From CAVTND01 sp963735955 (lineage in GTDB: Bacteria; Pseudomonadota; Gammaproteobacteria; Burkholderiales; Burkholderiaceae_F): a stretch of DNA of 64,000 nucleotides. The notes beneath the pieces are model-generated. The model did not search any database and was not told the DNA's origin. It saw only the letters and a list, made by a program, of their open reading frames with translations. The translations under genes were made by a program, and so were the position numbers. The stretch lies in NCBI GenBank assembly GCA_963735955.1, contig CAVTND010000003.1:124001-188000 (forward strand), written 5' to 3'. The stretch's first letter is position 1; each line of letters opens with the position of its first letter. Positions 37,128-46,292 of the stretch are shown piece after piece.

Positions 37128-38294
37128 ATGGCCTCGATCGTCAGTTTCCCGGCCGCCCTGTCGGACACGTCTGGCCCGCCCTCTGGCGCCCACGCGGCGC
37201 TGACACGCGTCATTAATTTCAGGACGGTCGCCTTCGTCTTCTACTTCTGCCTTCTGCTCGTGCTGGCGCGCATGTCGCTCTACCTCTACTTCGAACCAGC
37301 CTTGGAGTGGCTGTTCGATGTGATACGGTACCTGCGGCAAACCCTGATTAGTGGCCTGCTGATTCTGCTGGCGATCGGGCTCACTGAGGCATTTGTCGCG
37401 GCGCGCAAGCTTTCGGGCCGTCGTGCACTGACTGTCGGCATCATCGACGCGGCAATCGCGGCCGCCGTGAGCCTGCCGATCCGACTGTATGTCGCCGGCG
37501 CGCCGGTCCTGGAACGCTTGCAGGGCGAACTCAACTGGGTGGCTTCCGTGTGGGCCCTATGGGCAGTGTTCGGTTCCCTCGCCTACTGGTTCTTCTACGT
37601 GGCGCGCGAAGACGAAACGGCGCGCTCCGCGCTGGCGGACTCGACCTTCCGGCGCGAGAAGCTGGAGGCGCAGATGGTCGAGGCCAGGCTATCAGCTCTG
37701 CAGGCGCAAATCGAACCGCATTTTCTTTTCAATACCCTGGCCAACGTCAAGCGCCTTTACGAAACTGCGCCCTCGCGCGGCCGCGAGATGCTCGCCAGCC
37801 TGATTGACTACCTGAAGGCCGCGCTGCCTTCGATGAGGCAGGCCGGCTCGACCGTCGGGCGTGAATTCGATCTGGCGCGTTCCTTCCTCACTATCCTGCA
37901 GATGCGGATGGGCGAAAGGCTCCGATTCTCGATCCGCGCCGATCGAGGGCTTGAGCTGGCACACATGCCGCCGATGGTTCTCGCCACCCTGGTTGAGAAT
38001 GCGGTCAAGCATGGGCTGTCCCGTCTACCTGAGGGCGGCTCGATCGAGGTTGCAGCGCGTCAGGAAGCCGAGGATCTTGTGCTTGAAGTCCGTGACGATG
38101 GTGCGGGTTTCTCGGCCTCGGCCGGCACCGGAGTCGGCCTCGCCAATACGCGCTCGCGACTCGCTGCCCTTTACGGAACGCGCGCCTCGCTCTCGCTCGC
38201 GTCGCGCTCACCGCGTGGTGTCGTTGCAGCAGTTCGTCTGCCGCTGTCCTACGCCCAACAGGGAGAGTCACGTGTCGACCCTCGCCCGCACTGA
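37128..38294 (+). CDS. LytS-family sensor histidine kinase
   Basis: 388 aa. Four hydrophobic segments (about 30-155), coiled coil, then a HisKA-7TM/LytS-type kinase: phosphoacceptor H198 in AQIEPHFLFNTLANVKRL, N-box LVENAVKHGLSRL, and DDGAGFSASAGTGVGLANTR for ATP binding. All catalytic landmarks are present. It is divergent from ftsK and followed by a second, degenerate kinase gene (23-bp overlap) and a LytTR regulator gene. The signal is unknown. Confidence 0.92.
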   Translation: MASIVSFPAALSDTSGPPSGAHAALTRVINFRTVAFVFYFCLLLVLARMSLYLYFEPALEWLFDVIRYLRQTLISGLLILLAIGLTEAFVAARKLSGRRALTVGIIDAAIAAAVSLPIRLYVAGAPVLERLQGELNWVASVWALWAVFGSLAYWFFYVAREDETARSALADSTFRREKLEAQMVEARLSALQAQIEPHFLFNTLANVKRLYETAPSRGREMLASLIDYLKAALPSMRQAGSTVGREFDLARSFLTILQMRMGERLRFSIRADRGLELAHMPPMVLATLVENAVKHGLSRLPEGGSIEVAARQEAEDLVLEVRDDGAGFSASAGTGVGLANTRSRLAALYGTRASLSLASRSPRGVVAAVRLPLSYAQQGESRVDPRPH

Positions 38295-39417
38295 CCACAC
38301 GCAATACGATGCGCTACGCCCACTCGCCTACCTGCGCGGGGCCTGGTCCTCGATCACATCGCGGCAAGTGGCAGCGGTTGGCTTTGCCTCAGTTCTGATG
38401 ACCGCGGTCGACGGCTCATACTGGGTTGACAGACTGGACAAGCCCGGGGTTGGGTCCGTCGTCGTATTCGATGCCTTGGGCTCGCTGTTGCTGTTTTCGC
38501 TCACTCTTCTGGCCTGGGTTGCAGTGACCCACGATCAGTCGATCACGCCCCGCGCGCGTCTCACGCGCCTGGTACTGGCGGTCGTCGCGAGCGGAATCGC
38601 AACTGCCTTCGCTACGGTTTCGATGGCGCATGCCTACGGTCTGCACGAGGTCATCTGGAACCTGCTGGAGAAAAAGCAGTCCATGCCGCCCGCCTGGATG
38701 ATCGTCAGCTCGAGCGCTGTGCAGCTTTCACTGTTCGCGGGCCTCTTTGTTGCGACGGGTGAAATGCTGCAACGGCGGCGTGCTACTCAGCTTGCCTTGC
38801 ACGCCGCGCAGCGCGAGCAGGCCGAGGTCGCCCGCGGTGTGCTCGAATCCCGGCTGGCCGCGATGCAGGCTCAGGTCGAACCACAGTTCCTGTTCGACAC
38901 TCTGGTCGATATCGAAGCCCAGTATCGGCGCGACGCGGTGCGTGCGTCCGACGATCTCGATCGACTGATTACCTATCTTCGCGTTGCCCTACCGCGCTTG
39001 CGTGAGTCCGGTTCCTATGTCGAAGCCGAGATCGGGCTGGTACAGGCCTACCTCGAAGTTGTGCGCTCCCTGCGGGGAGGCCGCCCCGAACTCACCGTGA
39101 ACCTAGCCGAGGACTGCCGCCGCGCTCGCTTCTACCCAATGCTGCTGCTGCCTCTGGTGCAACGCGCGGTGCGTCAGCCAGCCGACCGCTTGCCAGCCAC
39201 TATGCGAGTCGACGTCCGGCGGGCCGGCGACAAGGTCGAGATCGTCCTGATCGTCGCGCAATCAGCGGGCTGTCTCGAAGACGCCGAGCTGGCGCGGGTG
39301 CGCGAGCGCGTGGTGGGCCTGTACGGCGCCCGTGCGACGTTCGAATGTGCCGAGCTGGCTGACGGGACGACGACGTTCAAGCTGCTCATTCCTGACGATC
39401 CTGTAGGTGATCAATGA
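38272..39417 (+). CDS. LytS-family pseudokinase (phosphoacceptor His replaced by Gln)
   Basis: 381 aa from GTG 38272, with GGGAG 6 bp upstream; overlaps the preceding gene by 23 bp. Four hydrophobic segments (about 35-165) and a LytS-like end. Compared with the upstream paralogue, QIEPHFLFNTL has become QVEPQFLFDTL (Q205), LVENAVKHG has become LVQRAVRQP, and DDGAGF has become AQSAGC. So phosphoacceptor, N-box and G-box are all lost while the fold and length remain, which points to a conserved non-catalytic role such as partner or inhibitor of the active kinase. Its stop overlaps the regulator's ATG (ATGA). Confidence 0.88.
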   Translation: MSTLARTDHTQYDALRPLAYLRGAWSSITSRQVAAVGFASVLMTAVDGSYWVDRLDKPGVGSVVVFDALGSLLLFSLTLLAWVAVTHDQSITPRARLTRLVLAVVASGIATAFATVSMAHAYGLHEVIWNLLEKKQSMPPAWMIVSSSAVQLSLFAGLFVATGEMLQRRRATQLALHAAQREQAEVARGVLESRLAAMQAQVEPQFLFDTLVDIEAQYRRDAVRASDDLDRLITYLRVALPRLRESGSYVEAEIGLVQAYLEVVRSLRGGRPELTVNLAEDCRRARFYPMLLLPLVQRAVRQPADRLPATMRVDVRRAGDKVEIVLIVAQSAGCLEDAELARVRERVVGLYGARATFECAELADGTTTFKLLIPDDPVGDQ

Positions 39418-40172
39418 AACTTGGTCCCACTGCGATTGTTGCGGAGGATGAAGCGACCCTGCGTCACCAGCTAGTTGAACAACTGGGACAACTTTGGCCC
39501 GAACTGGCGATCGCGGGTGAAGCGGCGGACGGCGTGCAGGCCCTGCGTCTGCTCGACGAGCTTCGGCCCGACGTGATGTTTCTCGACATCCAGATGCCCG
39601 GCGCCACCGGCCTCGAAGTCGCACGCCAGGCAAGCGGGCGCTGCCATGTGGTGTTCGTGACAGCCTACGATCAGCATGCAGTTGCGGCTTTCGATCAGGG
39701 CGCGGTTGACTATGTGCTGAAGCCGGTTTCGGCGGCGCGCCTGTTCACCGCGGTCTCGCGGGTCAAGCAAAGGCTCGGCACTCCGCCAGCCCGGCTCGAG
39801 GCAACACTCGCGCAGATTGAACCGAGCGCCACGGCACAGTCGCGCCAGTATCTGCGCTGGATCAACGCTTCGGTCGGCCAGAATCTGAAGCTGATCACGG
39901 TCGACGAAATCGCCTATTTCCAGGCCGACAACAAGTACACGCGGGTGGTTGGCGGTGATGGAGAGGCCCTTATCCGCAAATCGCTGAAGGAGCTGGTCGA
40001 GGAGCTGGACCCGAACCAGTTCTGGCAGATTCATCGCTCGACTCTGGTCAATGCCACCTCGATTTCCGGGGTGACACGCGACTTTCGCGGCCGCATGCTC
40101 GTCAAGCTGAAGAGCCGGCCCGAAACCCTGCTCGTCTCCGATACCTATACGCATCTGTTCCGGCAGATGTGA
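39414..40172 (+). CDS. LytTR-type response regulator
   Basis: 252 aa. Receiver domain with acidic cluster AEDEA (11-13), D58 in MFLDIQMPG, T in FVTAYDQHA and K in VLKPVS; C-terminal LytTR DNA-binding domain (about 145-250) with VDEIAYFQADNKYTRV, FWQIHRSTLVN and FRGRMLVKLK. It is the output of the kinase/pseudokinase pair upstream. LytTR proteins bind direct repeats; target genes unknown. A hairpin follows the gene. Confidence 0.94.
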   Translation: MKLGPTAIVAEDEATLRHQLVEQLGQLWPELAIAGEAADGVQALRLLDELRPDVMFLDIQMPGATGLEVARQASGRCHVVFVTAYDQHAVAAFDQGAVDYVLKPVSAARLFTAVSRVKQRLGTPPARLEATLAQIEPSATAQSRQYLRWINASVGQNLKLITVDEIAYFQADNKYTRVVGGDGEALIRKSLKELVEELDPNQFWQIHRSTLVNATSISGVTRDFRGRMLVKLKSRPETLLVSDTYTHLFRQM

Positions 40173-40190
40173 GCCGGTCCGGCCCGGATT

Positions 40191-40215
40191 CGCCGCACGC
40201 TACTCCCGTGCGGCG
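40191..40215 (+). terminator. Hairpin after the LytTR regulator gene
   Basis: CGCCGCAC (40191-40198) pairs perfectly with GTGCGGCG (40208-40215) around a 9-nt loop, 19 bp after the stop codon. The following CTAGTCGTTTC has only a short T stretch, so termination may be partial. Confidence 0.5.
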
Positions 40216-40279
40216 CTAGTCGTTTCGAAGTAGCAGGATTTCACCGCTGCAGCTTTCGATTCGGCTGTTCACCCCCACC

Positions 40280-40285
40280 TATAAT
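40280..40285 (+). promoter_or_regulatory. TATAAT -10 box of the trxB promoter
   Basis: A perfect TATAAT lies 25 bp before the trxB ATG, and GGAG at 40301-40304 is the ribosome-binding site. The -35 element is not clear, which is common when the -10 is perfect. Confidence 0.6.
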
Positions 40286-40309
40286 TCCGCGGAAATTTCC
40301 GGAGCAATC

Positions 40310-41299
40310 ATGGCCAAGAACAAGCATGCGCGGGTGCTGATACTCGGGTCGGGACCGGCCGGGTACACAGCCGCGGTGTATGCCGCGCGCGCGAACCTGA
40401 AGCCGGTGCTAATCACCGGCCTGGCCCAGGGCGGCCAGCTGATGACCACGACCGATGTCGACAACTGGCCGGCCGATGCGAGCGGCGTGCAGGGTCCCGA
40501 GCTGATGACCCGCTTTCTCGCGCACGCGGAGCGCTTCGGCACAGAGATCGTGTTCGATCAGATTCACACCGCCAAGCTCGCAGAGAAGCCGATACGTCTG
40601 ATTGGCGACAGCAGCGAGTACACCTGCGATGCCCTGATCATCGCGACCGGCGCGAGCGCGATGTACCTCGGCCTGCCATCGGAGGAGGCCTTCATGGGGC
40701 GTGGGGTCTCCGGCTGCGCCACCTGCGACGGTTTTTTCTACAAGGGTCAGGATGTGGCCGTGGTGGGCGGTGGCAACACGGCGGTCGAGGAAGCGCTGTA
40801 TCTCACCAATATCGCACGCAAGGTGACCATGATTCACCGGCGCGACAAATTCCGCGCCGAGCCGATCCTGGTCGACCACCTGATGGAAAAGGTCAAGGAC
40901 GGCAAGGTCGAGCTGAAAGTGTTCAACGTGCTCGATGAAGTGCTGGGCAATGAATCCGGTGTGACCGGAGTGCGCATCAAGAGCACAAGCAGCGGCGCGG
41001 CCGAAGACATTGCGCTGCAGGGAGTGTTCATTGCGATCGGGCATCGGCCCAACACCGAGATTTTTGCCGGCCAGCTCGAGATGGCCAACGGTTACATCAT
41101 GACCAAGGGCGGCCTCGCAGGCATGGCCACCGCGACTAGCGTTCCCGGCGTGTTCGCCGCGGGAGATGTGCAGGACCATGTCTATCGGCAGGCGGTCACC
41201 AGCGCCGGCACCGGGTGCATGGCGGCGCTCGACGCCCAGCGCTTTCTGGAAAATCAGCAGCCGGTCGTGGCACCGACTCCGGAGCGGGTGGCCGCTTGA
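40310..41299 (+). CDS. trxB: Thioredoxin reductase
   Basis: 329 aa. FAD-binding LILGSGPAGYTAAVYAARAN, redox-active CATC (C136/C139) in VSGCATCDGFFYKGQDVAVV, NADPH-binding VVGGGNTAVEEALYLT and the late GVFAAGDVQDHVYRQAVTSA. Low-molecular-weight NADPH-dependent enzyme that reduces thioredoxin. Stop is 20 bp before the Smr-domain gene. Confidence 0.97.
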   Translation: MAKNKHARVLILGSGPAGYTAAVYAARANLKPVLITGLAQGGQLMTTTDVDNWPADASGVQGPELMTRFLAHAERFGTEIVFDQIHTAKLAEKPIRLIGDSSEYTCDALIIATGASAMYLGLPSEEAFMGRGVSGCATCDGFFYKGQDVAVVGGGNTAVEEALYLTNIARKVTMIHRRDKFRAEPILVDHLMEKVKDGKVELKVFNVLDEVLGNESGVTGVRIKSTSSGAAEDIALQGVFIAIGHRPNTEIFAGQLEMANGYIMTKGGLAGMATATSVPGVFAAGDVQDHVYRQAVTSAGTGCMAALDAQRFLENQQPVVAPTPERVAA

Positions 41300-41318
41300 G
41301 CGGATCCGCGACGAGATC

Positions 41319-41969
41319 ATGGCCACGCGCCTCAAGGATCTGGCGCAACTAGGTACGCTGCGCAGCGAACTCGAGTTGAAGGCACGCGAGCGCGCGGAAG
41401 CCGAAGCCCGGAACATCGCCGCGGAGCAGCAGGCTCGCGCCGCTGCCAATGTCTTCCGGGATGCGGTCGCCGACGTCATACCGCTCGCGCGCCAGGAGCG
41501 GGTCAAACCCGATCGTCCGGCTCAGCAGGCGGTGCCGCGCAAACGCCTGGAAGACGATCGGCAGGTCATGATCGACGCAGTGTCCGACGAGTTCGAGATC
41601 GACACGGTCTTGCAGTCCGACGATGAGCTGTCATTTCGTCGACCCGGCATCGGTGCGGATGTGCTGCGCAAACTGCGCCGCGGCGACTGGACGATCCAGG
41701 GCGACATCGATCTGCATGGCTGCCGCGTTGACGAAGCCCGCGAAATGCTCGCTGAGTTCCTGCGCGAGGCGCTGAAGACCGGCTGGCGCTGCGTGCGCAT
41801 CGTGCACGGCAAGGGCCTGGGTTCGAAGGATCGCATGCCGGTACTGAAAGGCCGGGTGCGGACCTGGCTCGCGCAGCGGGAAGAGGTGATCGCCTTCTGT
41901 CAGGCGCGTCCGGCCGAAGGCGGCGGCGGCGCGCTGGTGGTCCTGCTCAAGCCCGGACCGCGGCAGTAA
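41319..41969 (+). CDS. Smr-domain protein (YfcN/SmrB-like)
   Basis: 216 aa. N-terminal charged coiled-coil part (about 1-60), then a linker and a C-terminal Smr domain (about 125-215) with QGDIDLHGCRVDEAREMLAE and VRIVHGKGLGSKDRMPVLKG. The LDLHG and H-G-K-G motifs are the nuclease-type signature; E. coli SmrB cleaves mRNA on collided ribosomes. Here a related RNA-cleaving role is expected. ATG 41319 was chosen over a longer reading overlapping trxB. Confidence 0.88.
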   Translation: MATRLKDLAQLGTLRSELELKARERAEAEARNIAAEQQARAAANVFRDAVADVIPLARQERVKPDRPAQQAVPRKRLEDDRQVMIDAVSDEFEIDTVLQSDDELSFRRPGIGADVLRKLRRGDWTIQGDIDLHGCRVDEAREMLAEFLREALKTGWRCVRIVHGKGLGSKDRMPVLKGRVRTWLAQREEVIAFCQARPAEGGGGALVVLLKPGPRQ

Positions 41970-41976
41970 TACGGGA

Positions 41977-42315
41977 TCAGACCGCGGCTTCGCCTTCCTC
42001 GCCGGTGCGGATGCGGATCACTTGTTCGACCGCGCGCACGAAGATCTTGCCGTCACCGATCTTGCCGGTGCGTGCGGCCTTGGTGATCGCCTCGATCGCG
42101 CGCTCAACGAGCGCGTCAGCCACGACCGCCTCGACCTTGATCTTCGGCAGGAAGTCGACCACATACTCGGCGCCGCGGTAGAGCTCGGTGTGGCCCTTCT
42201 GGCGACCGAAGCCCTTGACCTCGGTCACCGTGAGTCCGCTGACGCCGACATCGGCCAGAGCCTCGCGAACTTCATCGAGCTTGAACGGCTTGATAACTGC
42301 AGTGATCTGTTTCAT
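41977..42315 (-). CDS. glnB: Nitrogen regulatory protein PII
   Basis: 112 aa. MKQITAVIKPFKLDEVREAL start, T-loop with GFGRQKGHTELYRGAEYVVD where Y51 is the uridylylation site, and B-loop TGKIGDGKIFV. It senses 2-oxoglutarate and ATP/ADP and controls glutamine synthetase and nitrogen genes. Location downstream of nadE on the same strand (35 bp) is the usual betaproteobacterial order. GlnB and GlnK cannot be told apart from sequence alone; no amtB is adjacent, which favours glnB. Confidence 0.95.
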   Translation of the reverse strand: MKQITAVIKPFKLDEVREALADVGVSGLTVTEVKGFGRQKGHTELYRGAEYVVDFLPKIKVEAVVADALVERAIEAITKAARTGKIGDGKIFVRAVEQVIRIRTGEEGEAAV

Positions 42316-42349
42316 CAGTTGAGCTCATTGGACCAGGTTGAGGGCCATT

Positions 42350-43978
42350 CTAAGTGGTCTCTTCGCGGAAACGGTTGGTCACGGGGTAGCGCCAGTCGCG
42401 TCCGAACCCACGGTACGTAATGCGGATGCCGATCGGAGATTGTCGCCGCTTGTATTCCGACAGGCGGATCATGCGAACCACTCGGCGCACCACAGCCTCG
42501 TCGTGACCCGTCGCAACGATCTCGCTGATCGAATGTCCCTGCTGCATGTAGCGATCGATGATGTCATCTAGCACCTCGTACGGCGGCAAGCTGTCCTGAT
42601 CGGTCTGGTCCGGCCGCAGCTCTGCGCTCGGCGCACGCGTCAGGATGCGTTCCGGAATGACCGGCGAGCGCGCATTGCGAAGCCGGCATAGCGCGTAGAC
42701 GCGCAACTTCAGCAGGTCCTTGATGACCGCGAAACCGCCGGCCAGATCGCCGTACAGAGTCGAGTAGCCGACCGCCGTTTCGCTCTTGTTGCCGGTCGTC
42801 AACACGATGGCGCCGCCCTTGTTCGACAGCCCCATCAGCAGCGTGCCGCGGATTCGCGCCTGCAGATTTTCCTCGGTCGTGTCCCAGGGCAGCCCGCGAA
42901 ATTCATGAGCCAGCGCGGCGAGAAAACCGTCGAACACCGGCTTGATCGGCAACACGTCATACCGCACGCCCAGATTGCGCGCCAGCTCGGCCGCGTCATC
43001 GAGGCTGATCCGAGCGGTGAATTGCGAGGGCATCATGACGGTACGCACCTTGTCGGCACCGAGGGCATCGACCGCGATCGCCAGGGTAAGCGCCGAGTCG
43101 ACGCCGCCCGATAGACCGATGATCGCGCCCGGAAAGCCGTTCTTGCCGAGGTAATCGCGCACGCCGAGCACCAGCGCTTCGTAGGCCAGCGCATCATCGG
43201 ATTGTGCCTCTGCCTGCATGCCAGGCTGCGGCACGCCGTCGACGAAATCGACGACCAGCAAGGCCTCATCGAAATGCGCCGCCGAGGCCTGGACCTTGCC
43301 GCTGGCGTCGAGCACGAAGGACGCGCCATCAAACACCAGTTCATCCTGGCCGCCGACGAGATTGGCGTAGACGATGGCCAGGCCGAAGCGCGAAACATTC
43401 TCGCGCATGATCTCCAGCCGCTGCGCCTGCTTACCAAGGTGAAAAGGTGAGCCATTGGGCACGAGCAGCACCTGGGCGCCGGCAGCGCGTGCGCACTCGG
43501 GCGCATAGTGAAACCAGGTGTCCTCGCAGACATTGATGCCGAAGCGCGTGCCCTTGACTTCGAACACAAACGGCCGGCTGTCCGGCGTGAAGTAGCGCTG
43601 CTCGTCAAACACGTCGTAATTCGGAAGGTCGTGCTTGCAGTATGTGCCGCGCACCACGCCGCCCTGCAGAACCGATGCGGCATTGAAGCGCTGGCCCTCG
43701 CGCGCGAGCGGATGACCCACGACTACGGCCAGTTCTGGAAACTGCAGCAGCTGCCCTGTCAGGCGTGCAAGCGCCGCATCGCTCGCTGCGTAAAATGCAC
43801 GGCGCAGCAGTAGATCCTCGGGTGGATAGCCGCTGAGCGAAAGCTCCGGCGTGACCAGCAGATCGGCACCCGCCGCCGCCGCACGCGCCGCGGCTTCCAA
43901 GATCCGCCTGCAATTGCCCTCGAAATCGCCGACGGTGCAATTAAGTTGCGCGACGGCGACCTTGACGTGCGAGCTCAT
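42350..43978 (-). CDS. nadE: Glutamine-dependent NAD+ synthetase
   Basis: 542 aa. N-terminal nitrilase-type glutaminase with E45 (VTPELSLSGYPPEDL), K115 (GTYCKHDLPNYD) and C151 (GINVCEDTWFHYA); C-terminal ATP-pyrophosphatase synthetase with the P-loop GLSGGVDSALT (about 287-297) and TTGNKSETAVGYSTLYGDLA. It amidates nicotinate adenine dinucleotide with glutamine. The PII gene follows, coupling NAD and nitrogen status as seen in many betaproteobacteria. Confidence 0.97.
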   Translation of the reverse strand: MSSHVKVAVAQLNCTVGDFEGNCRRILEAAARAAAAGADLLVTPELSLSGYPPEDLLLRRAFYAASDAALARLTGQLLQFPELAVVVGHPLAREGQRFNAASVLQGGVVRGTYCKHDLPNYDVFDEQRYFTPDSRPFVFEVKGTRFGINVCEDTWFHYAPECARAAGAQVLLVPNGSPFHLGKQAQRLEIMRENVSRFGLAIVYANLVGGQDELVFDGASFVLDASGKVQASAAHFDEALLVVDFVDGVPQPGMQAEAQSDDALAYEALVLGVRDYLGKNGFPGAIIGLSGGVDSALTLAIAVDALGADKVRTVMMPSQFTARISLDDAAELARNLGVRYDVLPIKPVFDGFLAALAHEFRGLPWDTTEENLQARIRGTLLMGLSNKGGAIVLTTGNKSETAVGYSTLYGDLAGGFAVIKDLLKLRVYALCRLRNARSPVIPERILTRAPSAELRPDQTDQDSLPPYEVLDDIIDRYMQQGHSISEIVATGHDEAVVRRVVRMIRLSEYKRRQSPIGIRITYRGFGRDWRYPVTNRFREETT

Positions 43979-43980
43979 GA

Positions 43981-45158
43981 ATGGACGAGGCAGGTTCGGC
44001 TGATTATTGCACGCGCATCTTCACGGATCCGTCGCAGATCAGGGCCGAACAGTGGAACTCCCTGTTGAACTCAACTTGCAGCCCGCACAACGTGCAGGCG
44101 CACTGTTTCTGCGACACGAGTATCTATGCGCGCTGCACGAGTCCGGCTGCGCCACCCGCGAGACCGGATGGGAGCCGCACTACCTGACGCTCTGGGATCG
44201 CTCAGATCGACTCGCCGCCGCGACGCCGCTGTATCGCAAGCATCACTCGTACGGCGAGTATGTGTTCGATTGGTCATGGGCCGAGGCGCATCAACGCGCA
44301 CGGGATTGCCTACTACCCGAAGTGGCTGGTCGCGGTCCCGTTCACGCCGGTACCCGGTCCACGCCTGCTCGCCATCGATGAAGCGGCCAACCGGTCGCCT
44401 GGCCGCTGAACTGCTGCGCCTGGCACGCCAGTCGACGCTTTCGTCACTGCACGTCCTGTTCGCTTCGCCCGAGGACGCAGCACGACTCGCGCAGATCGGA
44501 CTACGGACCCGGCGGGCGGTGCAGTTTCACTGGATCAATCGCGGCTACTCGAATTTTGACGACTACCTGGCTGCCCTGACACAACCGAAGCGCAAGAAAG
44601 TGCGGGCCGAACGCCGGCGCGTAAGCGCGGCAGGAATCAGCTTCGTGCGCAAGACCGGGGAGCAGATCTCGGCCGATGACTGGCGGTTCTTCGCACGCTG
44701 TTATGCGAATACCTACGCTGCGCATCATTCGACGCCGTATCTGAATCCGCAGTTCTTCCGGCGCCTCGCCGCTTCGATGCGCGAGCACCTGTTGCTGGTG
44801 CTGGCCATGCGCGACGGCGTCCGGGTGGCAGCGTCTTTCGCTCTGTTCGACGATGAGCGACTCTACGGCCGCTACTGGGGCACGACGCAGGACATCGACT
44901 GCCTGCACTTCGAAACGAGTTACTACCAGATGATCGAATTCGCGATCGAGCGCGGACTGCGAGTGTTCGAAGGCGGGGCGCAGGGCGAACACAAGCATGC
45001 CCGCGGATTCGAACCGGTCACAACAAGTTCCTCGCACTGGCTCGCGCATCCGGCATTCGACGCGGCTGTCGGCCATGCATCTGGCACGCGAGGGTGGCGG
45101 TATCGAGGCCTACGTCGACGAACTGGAAGAGCGTTCAGCACTCGAAGCGGCTCGGTGA
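43981..45158 (+). CDS. GNAT/FemAB-like N-acyltransferase (DUF482), several frameshifts
   Basis: About 390 aa when frames are joined. Visible parts: RIFTDPSQIRAEQWNSLLN, FLRHEYLCALHESGCATRET, GWEPHYLTLWDRSDRLAAAT, LYRKHHSYGEYVFDWSWAEA, YYPKWLVAVPFTPVPGPRLL, FHWINRGYSNFDDYLAALTQ, KRKKVRAERRRV, ERLYGRYWGTTQ and EGGAQGEHKHARGF. These match the DUF482 (PF04339) peptidoglycan-related acyltransferase family. Frame changes lie near 44080, 44300, 44405 and 45075; the last frame ends ELEERSALEAAR. Divergent from nadE by 2 bp. Substrate not known. Confidence 0.82.
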
Positions 45159-45188
45159 TCCGCAATGACGATGCCGCGTCTGACGGAC

Positions 45189-45412
45189 ATCTGGGGGCGG
45201 TCTGCGCGTGCCCCTGCATCCGTTCGGATATCGGGAGCTCGTTTGAGTCCATCACATCTGGCGCGGCCCTCGTGATGGTCACCATCTGGGGGCCGGCCGC
45301 TGCGCGTCCGCCCCTGCGGGGAGTATCAACGAACCCCATCCCCTCCGTTTGAAATCGGGAGCTTGTTTGAGTCCATCGCATCTGGCCGCGGCCCTCCTGA
45401 TGGTCACCATCT
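45189..45412 (+). repeat. Imperfect tandem duplication of the EamA gene leader and start
   Basis: The string ATCTGGGGG occurs at 45189, 45284 and 45409. Between them two related units (95 and 125 bp) each run through TGCGCGT(C)CGCCCCTGC, ATCGGGAGCT(C/T)GTTTGAGTCC and TGATGGTCACC. The third copy of ATCTGGGGG is inside the EamA gene, so each unit carries that gene's ribosome-binding site, TTG start and first about 17 codons. In the first unit this gives a 10-codon ORF, L-S-P-S-H-L-A-R-P-S-stop. A third copy of the leader may have been lost by the 30-bp difference in length. Confidence 0.8.
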
Positions 45413-46224
45413 GGGGGTTTAACTTCGTCGTCATTCGGTGGGGCCTGAACGATGTGCCGCCGATGACGCTGACACTGCTGCGGTTCATCCTGGCGGCGTT
45501 TCCTGCCTTGTTATTTGTTCGGCCGCCGCGCGCACCCTGGCGCTTGATTGTCGCGTACGGGTTTTTCGCATTTGCAGTGCAGTTCGCGCTGCTGTTCGGC
45601 GGCATGGCCGCCGGCATGCCTACCGGACTTGCATCGCTGGTGATTCAGGTGCAGGCGTTTTTCACGATTGCGCTGGTCATCGTGCTGACCCATGAAAGAG
45701 CACACCCTACGCAAATCGTCGGCGGAGCGATTGCTGGAGCGGGACTGTTGTTGGTCGCGCTGCACTTGCCTGCTTCGACCCTCCTCGGCTTCGCGCTCGT
45801 GATCGGGGCCGCAATGTCGTGGGCGGCTGCCAATCTGCTGGTCAAGCGCATTCACAGCGATCGACCGTTGGCAGTCGTGGTCTGGGGCAGTGTTGCCGCG
45901 GCCCTGCTGATGGTGCCGATCGCACTCGTCATCGATGGTCCATCGACGATGCTGGCCGCCGTACGCAACATGGATGCCGCTGCCTGGGCCGGGTTGGCCT
46001 TTCAGGCGTGGCCAACAACACTGCTGGCCTTCGGCATCTGGGCCTGGCTCTTGCGCAATCACCCGGCGGCGCTGATCGCGCCGTTTGCACTGCTGATTCC
46101 GGTGGTCGGCATGACATGCGCCGTGCTCCTGCTGGGCGAAGACGTGACGTGGTGGAAACTGGCCGGTGCGGCTCTGGTACTCATTGGGCTCGCGCTCAAT
46201 GTGCGCGCGGCGCGTTCGCGTTGA
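45367..46224 (+). CDS. EamA (DMT superfamily) metabolite exporter
   Basis: 285 aa, ten membrane segments in two EamA halves (LLMVTIWGFNFVVIRWGLND; ALVIGAAMSWAAANLLVKRI). TTG 45367 is preferred: CGGGAG lies 5 bp upstream and the same site is duplicated in the leader repeat. A TTG at 45349 is possible. Members export amino acids or other metabolites (RhaT/YdcZ-like); the substrate is not known. It follows the GNAT gene on the same strand after the repeat region. Confidence 0.9.
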   Translation: MSPSHLAAALLMVTIWGFNFVVIRWGLNDVPPMTLTLLRFILAAFPALLFVRPPRAPWRLIVAYGFFAFAVQFALLFGGMAAGMPTGLASLVIQVQAFFTIALVIVLTHERAHPTQIVGGAIAGAGLLLVALHLPASTLLGFALVIGAAMSWAAANLLVKRIHSDRPLAVVVWGSVAAALLMVPIALVIDGPSTMLAAVRNMDAAAWAGLAFQAWPTTLLAFGIWAWLLRNHPAALIAPFALLIPVVGMTCAVLLLGEDVTWWKLAGAALVLIGLALNVRAARSR

Positions 46225-46292
46225 CGCGGTGGTGTCGGATCAGCGCCCGCGTCGTGCAGAGAGCCCTACTTGCCACCGGTTCCCTGAGCAAG

